Below the pieces are notes generated by a model. That model did no database searches. It had not been told where the DNA came from and worked only from the letters and a program-made list of their open reading frames with translations. A program made the translations under genes and the position numbers. Positions 1-9,149 of a stretch of DNA of 64,000 nucleotides are shown one piece after another (position 1 is the stretch's first letter; each line of letters starts with the position of its first letter). The stretch is taken from the NCBI GenBank assembly GCA_002170485.2, contig NHDZ02000008.1, forward strand, positions 29,734 to 93,733. Direction: 5' to 3'. The stretch comes from MED660 sp002691025. Lineage in GTDB: Bacteria; Myxococcota_A; UBA9160; UBA4427.

Positions 1-1
1 C

Positions 2-361
2 GAGGATACGGACCTGTCCTGGCGGGCTCACAAACTGGGGTGGCGGGTCTACTATGAGCCGGCCGCGGTAGCGATCCATAAGCGCGGTTGGCAGAAGGAA
101 TCCCGGTATTCGGTTCCCGCTGAAATCCGGCGTCATTCCTTCAAGAACCATTACCTGCAGATAGCGAAGAACGAATCGCTTCTTTCGTTTGTGTGTCTAT
201 TGCCGGTCTTCCTCTTCTGGGAGGTTCTTCGCTTTGGTTTTGCGATTCTCCTGGACCGGACCATCCTGCCCGCGTATGGGCAGGCCTACAAGCTCATGGG
301 TCGTGCTTTTCACAAGCGTGGCGTGCTGCAAGCGAAGCGGAGAGATCGCAAGTCCCGCTGA
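2..361 (+). CDS. Glycosyltransferase family 2 (C-terminal part, 5' end outside window)
   Basis: Only the last 119 codons are present. The visible protein opens with EDTDLSWR, the acidic motif near the end of the catalytic domain in GT2 enzymes of the rhamnosyltransferase/WbbL type, followed by GWRVYYEP and AAVAIHKRG, which match the family pattern after that motif. Residues about 60-85 of the visible part are hydrophobic and probably lie on or in the inner membrane, and the end is strongly basic (RRDRKSR). The family transfers a sugar from a nucleotide sugar to a lipid-linked or polysaccharide acceptor; the sugar cannot be told. Heptose genes follow, so a role in LPS or another surface glycan is likely. 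Family confidence is high; specificity is unknown. Confidence 0.85.
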   Translation, partial: EDTDLSWRAHKLGWRVYYEPAAVAIHKRGWQKESRYSVPAEIRRHSFKNHYLQIAKNESLLSFVCLLPVFLFWEVLRFGFAILLDRTILPAYGQAYKLMGRAFHKRGVLQAKRRDRKSR

Positions 362-371
362 GTCAGTCTTG

Positions 372-989
372 TCACGGTTTGGGGTGGGCGGTCGTGTCCT
401 CAAGGATGGCGCTTACGGCCTCCGAGAGATTCTCGTAGGTTGCGATTTCCTCGAGTCCATTTTCTTTCAGCGCGACGCTGTTTCCCCGACCGGTGCGCAC
501 GAGAATCGGCCGGCAGCCGGCTCGCCGAGCGGCTTGTAGATCACTGAGTTGATCGCCCACAAGGGGTGCGCCGTGAAGCGAGCAGCCCAGGGCGGCTTCG
601 GCTTGGCGGATCAAGCCTACGTTGGGTTTTCGACATTCACAGCCTTCGTCCGGGTGATGGGGACAGAAGAAAATCCCGGCAATCTCGCCGCCGGCTTTTT
701 CGAGGGTTCGTTTCAGTCGAAGGTGGATGGATTCAAGGGTGGGAAGATCGAGAAGGCCACGGCCGATGGCCGACTGATTGGTGAGGATCACCACGCCGAT
801 CCCGGCCGCCCGAAGTCGCGCGATGGCTTCGACGCTGCCTGGAATCGGGATCCATTGATCCGGCTCAAGGATGTAGGAGCCGGGATTTTCCTGGTTGATG
901 ACTCCGTCTCGATCGAGCAGCACCCAGCGGCGTGCGGGGCTTTCCGGGGCCTGCACGGACGGGGCCTGATGGCGATCGATGGGTTTCAC
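372..989 (-). CDS. gmhB: D-glycero-D-manno-heptose 1,7-bisphosphate 7-phosphatase
   Basis: HAD-superfamily phosphatase of 205 aa, the usual length for GmhB, which removes the C7 phosphate of heptose bisphosphate in ADP-heptose synthesis for the LPS inner core. The catalytic motif DRDGVIN lies at residues 26-32 (D26 nucleophile, D28 acid/base), LTNQS near 69-73, and VGDQLSD at 144-150. A Cys/His cluster (C109, H111, H112, C117, C119) corresponds to the structural zinc site typical of GmhB. It starts at GTG with AGGAG upstream. It is divergent from gmhA, with about 120 bases between them, so the two heptose steps probably share a control region. Confidence 0.9.
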   Translation of the reverse strand: MKPIDRHQAPSVQAPESPARRWVLLDRDGVINQENPGSYILEPDQWIPIPGSVEAIARLRAAGIGVVILTNQSAIGRGLLDLPTLESIHLRLKRTLEKAGGEIAGIFFCPHHPDEGCECRKPNVGLIRQAEAALGCSLHGAPLVGDQLSDLQAARRAGCRPILVRTGRGNSVALKENGLEEIATYENLSEAVSAILEDTTAHPKP

Positions 990-1110
990 GAGGACTCCTG
1001 ACGGCTTCGGGAGGTCTTGATGTCGAACCGGACCGGCGCAGGAGAAATTAGCGGCCTTGCCCCGCCTTGCCCCGCTCTTGTGGCTTGCCCACGCCCGCTA
1101 CACTGGGGGC

Positions 1111-1713
1111 ATGCCCTCCCATCCGACTCTTGATCGTGTGCTGGAAGAAGCGCGAGAAACCCTGGAGGCCTTCGAGGCAGACGGGGATCTGGGCCGGGTT
1201 TTTGAGGAGTTCGTGGACGTATGTCTCGCGACGCTCCGTTCGGGTGGCAAGCTCCTGGCCTGTGGCAATGGGGGGAGTCTGTGTGATGCGATGCATTTCG
1301 CCCAGGAATGTGCGGGCCGGCTCTTTCGCGATCGGCCTGCTCTCTCGGCCATCGCACTGTCCGACCCGGCGCAGTTGACGGCCATCGCCAACGACTATGG
1401 GTTCGAGCAGGTATTCGCCCGACAACTGGAAGCCCACGGGCGGCCGGGAGACGTGTTGGTTGCGATTTCCACCAGTGGCAATTCCGAAAACCTGGTCCAG
1501 GCGGTGGAGTCGGCGCGTCATCGAGACATCCGAAGCGTAGGCCTCTTGGGTCGTGGGGGTGGCAAGCTGCTGGAGCGGGTCGACCTGGCCATGGTGGTTC
1601 CTCACGCGACTCGGCCCGATCGCATTCAGGAGATGCACATCAAGATCCTGCATGCGGTGGTGGAGGCGGTGGAAGCCAGACTCTACCCCGAGCTCGATAC
1701 CGACGCGCGCTAG
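1111..1713 (+). CDS. gmhA: Phosphoheptose isomerase
   Basis: SIS-domain protein of 200 aa that converts sedoheptulose 7-phosphate to D-glycero-heptose 7-phosphate, the first step of ADP-heptose synthesis. Family features seen: CGNGGS (51-56), the phosphate-binding loop STSGNS (120-125), and the acid/base pair E66 in AQECAGR and H176 in QEMHI. An upstream in-frame start would add 18 residues unlike the family, whereas this ATG follows a G-rich Shine-Dalgarno-like stretch and gives the normal length. It is divergent from gmhB, the third enzyme of the same pathway, and convergent with mfd 24 bases downstream. Confidence 0.92.
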   Translation: MPSHPTLDRVLEEARETLEAFEADGDLGRVFEEFVDVCLATLRSGGKLLACGNGGSLCDAMHFAQECAGRLFRDRPALSAIALSDPAQLTAIANDYGFEQVFARQLEAHGRPGDVLVAISTSGNSENLVQAVESARHRDIRSVGLLGRGGGKLLERVDLAMVVPHATRPDRIQEMHIKILHAVVEAVEARLYPELDTDAR

Positions 1714-1737
1714 CCGGCTCGACGGCTCCGGGATCGA

Positions 1738-4700
1738 TCACGCTTTGGCGACGGATTGCAGCGCGTCTCGGGCGATTTCCAACAAGGCTCCAGGGGTCGG
1801 GACTTTTCGGGGCAGCGCGGCGTGGATCTTGTGATCGGGGGTGACTCGAAGGTTGGATTTCTTGCGAGAGACCAGACCCACGAGTCGGCTGATATCGATT
1901 CGGCTGACGGCCGCGACCTGGAAGATCAATTGATTGTGTTTGAGCGTAATCGACTCAATGCCCATTCGTCGGGCCAGGACCTTGAGTCGGATGACTTCAA
2001 GCAGGTTTTCCGCTTCAAGTGGAGTCGCACCGTAGCGGTCGAGCAGTTCATCCCGGATGAGTTGGATTTCCGTTTCGTCTTTGGCTCCCGAAAGTCGCTT
2101 GTATAGAACCAGCCTCTGGTTCACTTCCGGCACGTAGTCTTCGGGGAGTCGGGCGATGATGGGAAGCAGGATTTCAGGGTCCAGGAATTCTTCGTGGACC
2201 TGGCCTCGGAGTTCGTCGATGGTCTCCTGTAGCATTTCCATGTAGGTCTCGTAGCCGACGGTTCGGAGATTGCCCGATTGCTCGCTTCCGAGCATGTCTC
2301 CGGCTCCACGAATCTCGAGATCCATGTTGGCGAGTTTGAAGCCGCTCCCAAGCTCGGTGAGATCCTGGATGGCTTCCAGTCGTCGCTGGGCATCTGTATG
2401 AAGTCGTCCCACGGGTGCGGGGACAAGAAGGTACGCATAGGCGCGCCGGTTGCTTCGTCCGACTCGCCCGCGCAGTTGGTAGAGTTGGGCGAGACCCAGG
2501 GCATCCGCGCGGTTGATGATGATGGTATTGGCCCTGGGGATGTCCAGACCACTTTCTATGATGGTGCTGCACAGGAGCACTTCGGCCTCCCCTTTCAAGA
2601 AGGCATGCATGCGATTTTCCAGATCGCGTTCCTTCATCTGACCGTGGGCCACCATCACGCGCACTTCAGGGACCACCTCTTCGAGCATCTCGGCCATGCT
2701 CTGGATGCTGCTGACGCGGTTGTGGAGGAAGAAGATCTGACCTCCTCGGCGAACCTCTCGGAGGATGGCTTCGCGGATCAGGGATGGACTGGATAGACAG
2801 ACCTGGGTGCGGACGGAGAGTCGATCCACGGGTGGCGTATCGATGACAGAAAGATCTCGCATGCCCGAAAGGGCCATCTGCAGTGTTCGTGGGATCGGGG
2901 TGGCGGTGAGAGTAAGGACGTCCACGGTGCGCCGCAGTTTCTTGATGCGCTCTTTGTGGGTGACGCCGAAGCGTTGTTCCTCGTCGACAACGAGAAGGCC
3001 GAGATCACGAAAGCGTGTTTTCTTGTTGAGGATCCTGTGGGTGGCGATGACGATATCAACACTCCCCGAGGCGAGATCTTCGAGGACTTCTCGCGCTTCA
3101 GCGGCGGTTCGGAAGCGGGAAAGCATCTCAACACGGACCGGGTACCCGGCAAAACGTTCGCGGAATGTCTTGTAGTGTTGTTCGCACAGAATCGTGGTGG
3201 GCGTGAGCACGGCGACCTGTTTTCCGTCGAGAGCGGCCCGCAAGGCGGCTCGAATGGCGACTTCGGTCTTTCCATAGCCGACGTCGCCACAGACGATCCG
3301 GTCCATCGGCCGTTGTTTCTGCATGTCGGCCAGTACGTCGTCGATGGCGGCTGCCTGATCGGGTGTTTCTTCATAGGGGAAGGCCCCTTCGAATTCTTCG
3401 AAGTAGGCGTCCTTGGGAGAGAATGCATGGCCCTCGGCCAGTTCTCGTGCGGCGTGCATGGCGAGGAGTTCACCGGCCATGTTCCGAAGGCTCTTCTTGA
3501 CCCGTTCGCGTGCCTTCTCCCAGCTTTCCCCTCCAAGTCGATCGAGCTTGGGGGCGACGCCCTCAAAGGCCCCGTACAGCTGAACCAGGGCCAGGCGGTG
3601 GACGGGGAGGAAGAGTTTGTCGGCCCCTGCGTATTCGATGCAGAGCAGCTCATTTTCATCGCGCCCGGTTCGCAAGACCTGCAGGCCCCGATAGAGACCG
3701 ATGCCATGTTGCCGATGAACCAGATGATCGCCCGGTTGCAGTTGGGATAGACCTTCAAGCGCCGAGCCTTCCTTCCACCCCTGGGAGGAACGCTTTCTCT
3801 TGCGTTGACCGAAGATCTCCTCTTCCGTGATGACGACCAGTCGATGGGTCGGGAGGATGAAACCTTCCGAAAGGGGAATGACACGGATTTCAATCCGGCC
3901 CGGCCGGGCCCACGCCCAGGCGGGTCGAGGGTCGGTCAAGATGGTGGCCTCCAGGCCGTATTGATCCAGCAGGTCTCTGAGGCGTTCCGCGGCCGAGAGC
4001 ACACTGACGGTGATGTTGATCTGCCAATCCCGTAGCACCCAGTCTGCGAGTCGGTCAGCGAGAGGGGCCAAGGCGTGTTCGTGGGTGCGGGCGGTGTTCA
4101 GTTCCCGCCTCAGCGTGTCGTGGCTTTCGGTGGGGATCGCGAGGTGCTCGGTGGGGTTTTCGGTATCTCGAACGTCCATCCGTTCCAGGGAAACAGCGCG
4201 GCGTTCGCTGAGGCCCGATTCGATGTCTTCCGGTGACGCCAGCAGTTGCTCCGGGGGGCTGATGATTCGCCCGCTTTCCAGCGCGGCGGCATGGCTGGCC
4301 CGGGCTTCTTCGTCGTAGCGCGCAAGACGGTCGAGTCCGGCATCCGGATCATCGAGAACCACCAGGGATCCGGATGGCAGGTAGTCGAGCACATTTTCCA
4401 TGCTGGGAAGCAGGGCGGGGGCGAGCGCCTCGGTGCCGGGTGGCAGATCGCCTCGCAGCAAGGCGTCCATCATCGATCGGATCTCTTCTTCGGAGCTCTC
4501 GCCACTCTTGCCCAGTTCCTGCAGGCGGGTTTCGGCTTCCACGATCTGATTTCGACGCAAAGCGATTTCCCGAGCGGGAATCACGGTGGCTCGATCTTTT
4601 TTGGCCAGGGATCGCTGGCTGGCCGGATCGAATTCCCGAATGGAGTCGATCTCGTCATCGAAGAACTCGACTCGAAGCGGATGAGAGGAATGAGGGGGAA

Positions 4701-5403
4701 AGAAATCCACGATGCCGCCGCGTACGGCCACCTCGCCCTTTTCTTCCACCAGGGGCATGGGGTGGTAGCCCGCCTGATGGATCGCCTGGAGCCAACTCTC
4801 GCGATCCAGACTCTGGCCCACATGGAGTTCCTGTATATGCTGGGCAAAATGCTCTCGCGAGGGCACGCGGTTTGATAGAGCGGTCCAATCCGTGACGACG
4901 ATGGGCGCCTTGATGGCGGCTTTTTCTTCTTGAGCGCCAGACTCAAGCCAGCGGTAGAGGACATTGATGCGCGCGGTGGTGAGAAAGGATTGCGGGGAGA
5001 AGCGATCGTAGGGGAGGGTATCGTGGCGCGGGAATGCGAAGAGACGCTCGCTCGAAAGCTCGCTCCCGAGGCAGCTTCGCAGGTCATCCATCAGCGCATC
5101 GCAACGTTTCGCGGAAGGAGCGAGAATCAAGGCGGGCTGGTCGGGCTGCGCCCGAATCAGCTCGGCGGCGATTCGTGCACCGGAAGCACCTCGAAGCCCC
5201 GTAAGGCGGAGCGCTTCCTTGCGCGCCGTGATCTTCTCGGCGAGTTCAAGGAGCCCGTCCCTCTTTTTCCCAGCTTTTTTTCGTGCCGGCAAGTGAGTGC
5301 TCTTTCTGGTTTGCGGCGTTGCGCCTTTTCCCAAACACAACAAGGCCCGTCCGCCCCCGGTTCGGGTGGGGGCTGCGGGCCGCTCTTCTTGTGTTTCGTT
5401 CAC
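1738..5403 (-). CDS. mfd: Transcription-repair coupling factor Mfd
   Basis: Large SF2 translocase that removes RNA polymerase stalled at DNA lesions and recruits UvrA. From N to C: a UvrB-like module starting near residue 65 (DTLPYDRFSP near 130), the CarD-like RNAP-interaction domain (QPGDHLVHRQHGIGLY, about 555-575), helicase motif I CGDVGYGKTE near 705, DEEQRF near 806, and a C-terminal TRCF domain from about 1095 with LVLYKRLSGA. The 1,221-residue frame begins at a GTG without a clear Shine-Dalgarno, and its first 20 codons lie in a strong hairpin (5333-5396). Homology begins only near residue 65, so the true start may be downstream, for instance TTG at 5292. Function is secure; the start is not. 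Confidence 0.95.
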   Translation of the reverse strand: MNETQEERPAAPTRTGGGRALLCLGKGATPQTRKSTHLPARKKAGKKRDGLLELAEKITARKEALRLTGLRGASGARIAAELIRAQPDQPALILAPSAKRCDALMDDLRSCLGSELSSERLFAFPRHDTLPYDRFSPQSFLTTARINVLYRWLESGAQEEKAAIKAPIVVTDWTALSNRVPSREHFAQHIQELHVGQSLDRESWLQAIHQAGYHPMPLVEEKGEVAVRGGIVDFFPPHSSHPLRVEFFDDEIDSIREFDPASQRSLAKKDRATVIPAREIALRRNQIVEAETRLQELGKSGESSEEEIRSMMDALLRGDLPPGTEALAPALLPSMENVLDYLPSGSLVVLDDPDAGLDRLARYDEEARASHAAALESGRIISPPEQLLASPEDIESGLSERRAVSLERMDVRDTENPTEHLAIPTESHDTLRRELNTARTHEHALAPLADRLADWVLRDWQINITVSVLSAAERLRDLLDQYGLEATILTDPRPAWAWARPGRIEIRVIPLSEGFILPTHRLVVITEEEIFGQRKRKRSSQGWKEGSALEGLSQLQPGDHLVHRQHGIGLYRGLQVLRTGRDENELLCIEYAGADKLFLPVHRLALVQLYGAFEGVAPKLDRLGGESWEKARERVKKSLRNMAGELLAMHAARELAEGHAFSPKDAYFEEFEGAFPYEETPDQAAAIDDVLADMQKQRPMDRIVCGDVGYGKTEVAIRAALRAALDGKQVAVLTPTTILCEQHYKTFRERFAGYPVRVEMLSRFRTAAEAREVLEDLASGSVDIVIATHRILNKKTRFRDLGLLVVDEEQRFGVTHKERIKKLRRTVDVLTLTATPIPRTLQMALSGMRDLSVIDTPPVDRLSVRTQVCLSSPSLIREAILREVRRGGQIFFLHNRVSSIQSMAEMLEEVVPEVRVMVAHGQMKERDLENRMHAFLKGEAEVLLCSTIIESGLDIPRANTIIINRADALGLAQLYQLRGRVGRSNRRAYAYLLVPAPVGRLHTDAQRRLEAIQDLTELGSGFKLANMDLEIRGAGDMLGSEQSGNLRTVGYETYMEMLQETIDELRGQVHEEFLDPEILLPIIARLPEDYVPEVNQRLVLYKRLSGAKDETEIQLIRDELLDRYGATPLEAENLLEVIRLKVLARRMGIESITLKHNQLIFQVAAVSRIDISRLVGLVSRKKSNLRVTPDHKIHAALPRKVPTPGALLEIARDALQSVAKA
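5333..5396. terminator. Long compound hairpin, probable terminator of the upstream glycan operon
   Basis: Nested inverted repeat: AAACACAA (5333-5340) pairs with TTGTGTTT (5389-5396), GGCCCG (5344-5349) with CGGGCC (5376-5381), and GCCCCC (5353-5358) with GGGGGC (5368-5373), around a 9-base loop. On the minus strand it is followed by TTGTTGTGTTT. It lies downstream of the minus-strand GT operon (which ends at 5501) and inside the apparent start of mfd. Its arms are symmetric, so it could act in both directions. It is called a terminator from structure and position only. Confidence 0.55.
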
Positions 5404-5500
5404 GAGTCTAGCCGGAAAGGCGGTCGACGTCCTTGACTGAAGAGAGGCTCGCTTTCTTCTTCCGCTGGAGTCTGTTCGGCTTGCGCCCTCAGCCCGGGTT

Positions 5501-6700
5501 TTACGTCAGGACACTCGAGACGTATTCGCAGGTCCTTTGTCCGATGTCCGACCAGTCGTGTTCTTTTTCGAGTGTCTTCTTGGCTGCTTGGCCCAGTCGT
5601 GGACCGAGGTCGGTTTCTTTGCGGATTCGCGAAATCGCTTCGGCAAGTTCCCTCCCCGAGGCATCGCGATGGAGGAGGAGCCCGGATTCACCGCGGATCA
5701 GGGTCGGCGCGATGCCCTCAAAGGCGATGATGGGTCGGCCTGCCTCCATGTAGTTGAGAAGTTTGATGGGAAACCCTCCAGGCCTTCTCCGGGGGAGGAT
5801 CAGGCTTTCGGCTCCGTGAATCAGGAAGCGCATTTCCTTGAAGTCTTCGACCCCGAGGTAACGAAGACCAGGATGGCTCGAACGCCGAGCCAGTGAGATG
5901 GCTTGAGGATCGTGGCAGGCCACCACGATGGGGAGCTCTGGGTTTGTGATGAAGCGGGCGGCCCTCTCAAGCAGTTCGAGGTCCTGGTATCGGTCGAGGT
6001 TTCCGGAATACAGCGCATACCGATTCGGATCGAGGTCGTGACGCTGGCAGACCCTGGAGACTTCCTCTTCGGTGGGACGTTCTTCCTCGAAGTGGCCTGG
6101 CGGAATGACCACCAGGGGAGCGTGGGTGTGGGGCTTCAACTCTTGTGCCGCCTCATCGGTCAGGGCGATCAGGCCATCGCAGTGCCGGGCGATCCACCGA
6201 TCGACGGTCTGACCCATCTGGTTGGATGGGCCGCCAAGGCTTTCGGGCAGGTAGGCGGAGAGTTCATGGCGGAGAATCGTATGCACGACGTAGATCACCG
6301 GGACCCGGGTCCAGGGGCGCGCGGCGAGGGCCAGGGCGGCGGCTTCTGCATTGTGAGCGAGTACGCAATGGAAGGCGTCTCCCTGCAGCTTGGCGTTGCG
6401 CGCTGTTTTCATGAAGGTCTGAGCCAGAGCGAGGTCGGCGAGGGGTTTACTCCAGTGCGGCCCGGATCGCATGTTACGAGGAGAGGACCAGGCCGGCGTC
6501 CTGTGGCCAGGCAGGTCTGGGGGCGCGGATCCTTGGCCGCATCCGTAGCTGAACAATTCCGGTCTGGCTCCGCGAGCCAACAGGGCACGCGCTTGATCGC
6601 GGGCAAAGATCTGGGAGCCCTGCGGATAGGGGAAGGGAAAGGCCCCGATCAGAGCGAGCCGTAAGGCCGACTCCTTTGGCGCGGTTCGAGCCTGATTCAT
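5501..6700 (-). CDS. Glycosyltransferase family 4 (GT-B fold)
   Basis: 399-aa glycosyltransferase of the GT4 (glycosyl transferases group 1) type. The N-terminal Rossmann half begins with ALIGAFPFPYPQGSQIFARD, the usual acceptor-side glycine loop; the C-terminal half has ALYSGNLDRYQDLELL near residue 234 and the nucleotide-sugar region KLLNYMEAGRPIIAFEG followed by SGLLLHRDASGRELAEAI near 325-360, in which the conserved E-x7-E pattern is recognisable in degenerate form. It is the last gene of a three-gene minus-strand operon; its ATG overlaps the stop of the preceding GT2 (ATGA). Acceptor and sugar donor are not deducible; surface glycan synthesis is inferred from the neighbours. Confidence 0.88.
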   Translation of the reverse strand: MNQARTAPKESALRLALIGAFPFPYPQGSQIFARDQARALLARGARPELFSYGCGQGSAPPDLPGHRTPAWSSPRNMRSGPHWSKPLADLALAQTFMKTARNAKLQGDAFHCVLAHNAEAAALALAARPWTRVPVIYVVHTILRHELSAYLPESLGGPSNQMGQTVDRWIARHCDGLIALTDEAAQELKPHTHAPLVVIPPGHFEEERPTEEEVSRVCQRHDLDPNRYALYSGNLDRYQDLELLERAARFITNPELPIVVACHDPQAISLARRSSHPGLRYLGVEDFKEMRFLIHGAESLILPRRRPGGFPIKLLNYMEAGRPIIAFEGIAPTLIRGESGLLLHRDASGRELAEAISRIRKETDLGPRLGQAAKKTLEKEHDWSDIGQRTCEYVSSVLT

Positions 6701-7467
6701 CCGAGGTTGGCGCGGGAGGGCGAAGGGGTCCTTTTGGAGCGGGCCGCCTGCCTCAGTTCTCGATACAGGGAACCGAGCTCAAGAACCGCTCGGACCAGCA
6801 CGCGAGGGTGAGCTCCGGTCTGGGTTCCGTGTTGACGCCTTCGGTGCGTGACGGGGACTTCGCGGATCCGGAAACCGGCTGCTTTGGCACGAACGAGCAG
6901 CTCTGTATTGATGAAGGCCCCCACGGAAGCCAGGGCAACCCCTTCGATGACCCGGCGATGAAAGAGTTTGAACGCGCAGTCGATATCCCGGACGCGGAGT
7001 CCGAAGAGACTCTGCACGATGCGCCTCCAGACACGGGCGATGGCGATACGGTGCCAGGGGTCGCGGCGAGGAAAGCGATATCCGGCCACGATGTCGAAAT
7101 CACGCGTGTGAGCCAGGAGGTGTCGGATCTCACTGAGGTCGAACTGGAGATCGGAATCACTGAAGAAGACGAGATCACCTTTGGCCGCGGCGAGTCCTGA
7201 ACGAAGAGCCGCTCCGTAGCCTGCATTGTGAGCATGGCGAACGCCGCGAATACGCGTGTCTGTTTTTGTCCACTTGGAAATGATGTGAGGACTGGAGTCC
7301 CTTGAGCCATCATCAACGACGATGACTTCGAAATCCCGATTCAGATCCTCACCAATCTGACGAGCCGATTGGATGACCTTCCCGATGTTTCTCTCTTCGT
7401 CGAAGACAGGGAAGACGAAGGAGAGTTCCGGTCGGTTCACTTGCTCAACGTGGGCGCTTGCACTCAA
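6697..7467 (-). CDS. Glycosyltransferase family 2, polyprenyl-phosphate/dolichol-phosphate mannosyltransferase type
   Basis: 256-aa GT2 enzyme. VFPVFDEERNI (18-28) is the start of the nucleotide-binding fold, VVDDGSRDSS (50-59) binds the nucleotide, and FSDSDLQFD (102-110) supplies the DxD-like metal site as in DPM1/ArnC-type enzymes. GYRFPRRDPWHR and the later RRRQHGTQTG also resemble that group. No C-terminal membrane segments are visible, so it would be a soluble or peripheral enzyme loading a sugar onto a polyprenyl phosphate or another lipid. It starts at a TTG overlapping the TGA of the upstream phosphodiesterase gene and its own stop overlaps the GT4 start, so the three genes are translationally coupled. 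Confidence 0.88.
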   Translation of the reverse strand: MSASAHVEQVNRPELSFVFPVFDEERNIGKVIQSARQIGEDLNRDFEVIVVDDGSRDSSPHIISKWTKTDTRIRGVRHAHNAGYGAALRSGLAAAKGDLVFFSDSDLQFDLSEIRHLLAHTRDFDIVAGYRFPRRDPWHRIAIARVWRRIVQSLFGLRVRDIDCAFKLFHRRVIEGVALASVGAFINTELLVRAKAAGFRIREVPVTHRRRQHGTQTGAHPRVLVRAVLELGSLYRELRQAARSKRTPSPSRANLG

Positions 7468-9149
7468 TCCAGGTACCCCAAATCCCGAAGACGGGCCGCG
7501 ACGGCGGCATCTTCTTCCTCAGTGTAGCTTCGTGGAGGCAGAGCAGCGATGGAGGGCTCGGGTTGCCAGGGGAGCCCCATGGCGCGCGAGAGTTCGCCCG
7601 CCACGTCCACGAGGGATTCCGGTTTCATCGCGCGGGCTTGAGAGAGGCTTTCGCCCTCACCCGTGGCGATGAAGATCCCGTCGTTTCGGTGTGTTCCGTT
7701 CATTCCGCGACCCCGGCCGCCCGCGAGGTCCGTTCCTTCCAGAAGCCGGACGGACGGAGTTTTCTCAGCGGGTACGTTCTCCTCCCAGTTTGTTGGAACC
7801 AGGGAAAGACCGTAACCGCCATCCAGAGCCAGCTCGATGACAATATCGGGCGCCCTCTCCATGAAGGGTCCCGGGTGGACCTCCTCTCGGCGTCGCGCCG
7901 ACGCCACCACGGGTTCGCCGTTGGGGAGGGTCCATTCCATGAGACGGGTGATGAGGCTCTCGCGGACACTCTCATAGTCGGACTTCGAAACGCACCCTTC
8001 TTTTTCCCGGTCCTGGAGGTTGATCCAGATGCCCGGTTGGGTGTTCACCTCCTCGGAGAAAGCCTGGGTCTCCGACCAGTTGAGTCCGCCAAAGCGGACT
8101 GCACTCTCGACCCGCCCGGCGGCTCCTCGGGCTCGCCTGAAAATCATCTGGGCTGCGCTTGCGGGAAGAAGGCGAATGGCCATGTCACGTGCAAACCGAG
8201 CGAGCTTTCGTTCCAAGCCAGCCGCAGAGCGCTTGCGTGCAAGAAATCCGTTCTGGGCCAGGAAGGCATTCAGGTGCACGATGTAATCAGAGGCCCCGCC
8301 CATTCCGTGATCGGAAAGCACGACGCACAGGGCGTCCTGGCCCACTTCACTCCGGATACGTCCACAGGCTTCATCGAGTTTTTCGTAGATATTTCCAAGG
8401 GCATTTTGTCTCGGTGCGCTGACATCCGGGTCATGACGTGGACTTCCGGGGTCATGGTCGCGCCAGTAGTGGTGGCCCGCGGTATCGCTCTCTGAAAAAA
8501 CCACGATGGTGAGGTCCGGGTTGGGTTTTTTGTAGTGGTCCCTCATTTTCTTGAGGGCGGTGAGGACGAATTCGGTCTTGCGGTCGATCCGGGTCAGCAG
8601 GGTATCCATGGCGGTTTCATGAAAGCTCGCCCCGGTAGCGGATTCGTCCATGTCGGGTCGCATCCAATGGCCCGCGTTGGCTGCGATGCGTCGATAGAGC
8701 TCGGGGTGACTGGTGGCTTCTGCGTCCGTTCCGGTTGAGACGGGTGCATCAAAACCCGGAACCAGCAGTCCAGTCATTTTTTCCGGTGGAAAGGTGGCTG
8801 GCAAACCGAGAACGAGGGCCTGGCCCCCTGCTTGGGAAACCGCGGACTGGATCGAGCGTCCTTGGCGATCCGATGCATTGACGAAACGGATCTGGTATTG
8901 CCCCGGGAGTTTCTGGGAAAAATCGAAAATACCATGCTGAGCGGGCGCGAGGCCGGTCATGAATGACGACCAGGCGGGAAAGGTGACAGGGGGTGTCGTG
9001 GATGGCAGCTTCTGGGCGTGGCCTTCTTTCATCCAGGCACTCAGGTGAGGGAGGCGTCCCTCTTTTATGAGCGGTTCGATGACATCGAAGCTGGCGCCAT
9101 CGAGGGCCAGCACCAGAACCGGCCGCAGAGGTTCTTCAGGTGCGTTCAC
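7464..9149 (-). CDS. Alkaline phosphatase superfamily protein (type I phosphodiesterase/nucleotide pyrophosphatase)
   Basis: 561-aa member of the alkaline phosphatase superfamily. Seen: the metal Asp in LALDGASFD (D17), the Thr nucleophile region STTPPVTFPAWSSFMTG (50-66), HGIFDF, FSESDTAGHHYWRDHD near 230, LSDHGMGG near 285, and a C-terminal RLRDLGYLD of the kind common in this branch. Such enzymes cleave phosphodiesters or transfer phospho-groups, using two zinc ions. No signal peptide is evident. It is the first gene of the operon with the GT2 and GT4, which suggests work on a phosphorylated glycan or glycolipid rather than on nucleotides; that is inference. The substrate is unknown. Confidence 0.85.
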   Translation of the reverse strand: MNAPEEPLRPVLVLALDGASFDVIEPLIKEGRLPHLSAWMKEGHAQKLPSTTPPVTFPAWSSFMTGLAPAQHGIFDFSQKLPGQYQIRFVNASDRQGRSIQSAVSQAGGQALVLGLPATFPPEKMTGLLVPGFDAPVSTGTDAEATSHPELYRRIAANAGHWMRPDMDESATGASFHETAMDTLLTRIDRKTEFVLTALKKMRDHYKKPNPDLTIVVFSESDTAGHHYWRDHDPGSPRHDPDVSAPRQNALGNIYEKLDEACGRIRSEVGQDALCVVLSDHGMGGASDYIVHLNAFLAQNGFLARKRSAAGLERKLARFARDMAIRLLPASAAQMIFRRARGAAGRVESAVRFGGLNWSETQAFSEEVNTQPGIWINLQDREKEGCVSKSDYESVRESLITRLMEWTLPNGEPVVASARRREEVHPGPFMERAPDIVIELALDGGYGLSLVPTNWEENVPAEKTPSVRLLEGTDLAGGRGRGMNGTHRNDGIFIATGEGESLSQARAMKPESLVDVAGELSRAMGLPWQPEPSIAALPPRSYTEEEDAAVAARLRDLGYLD

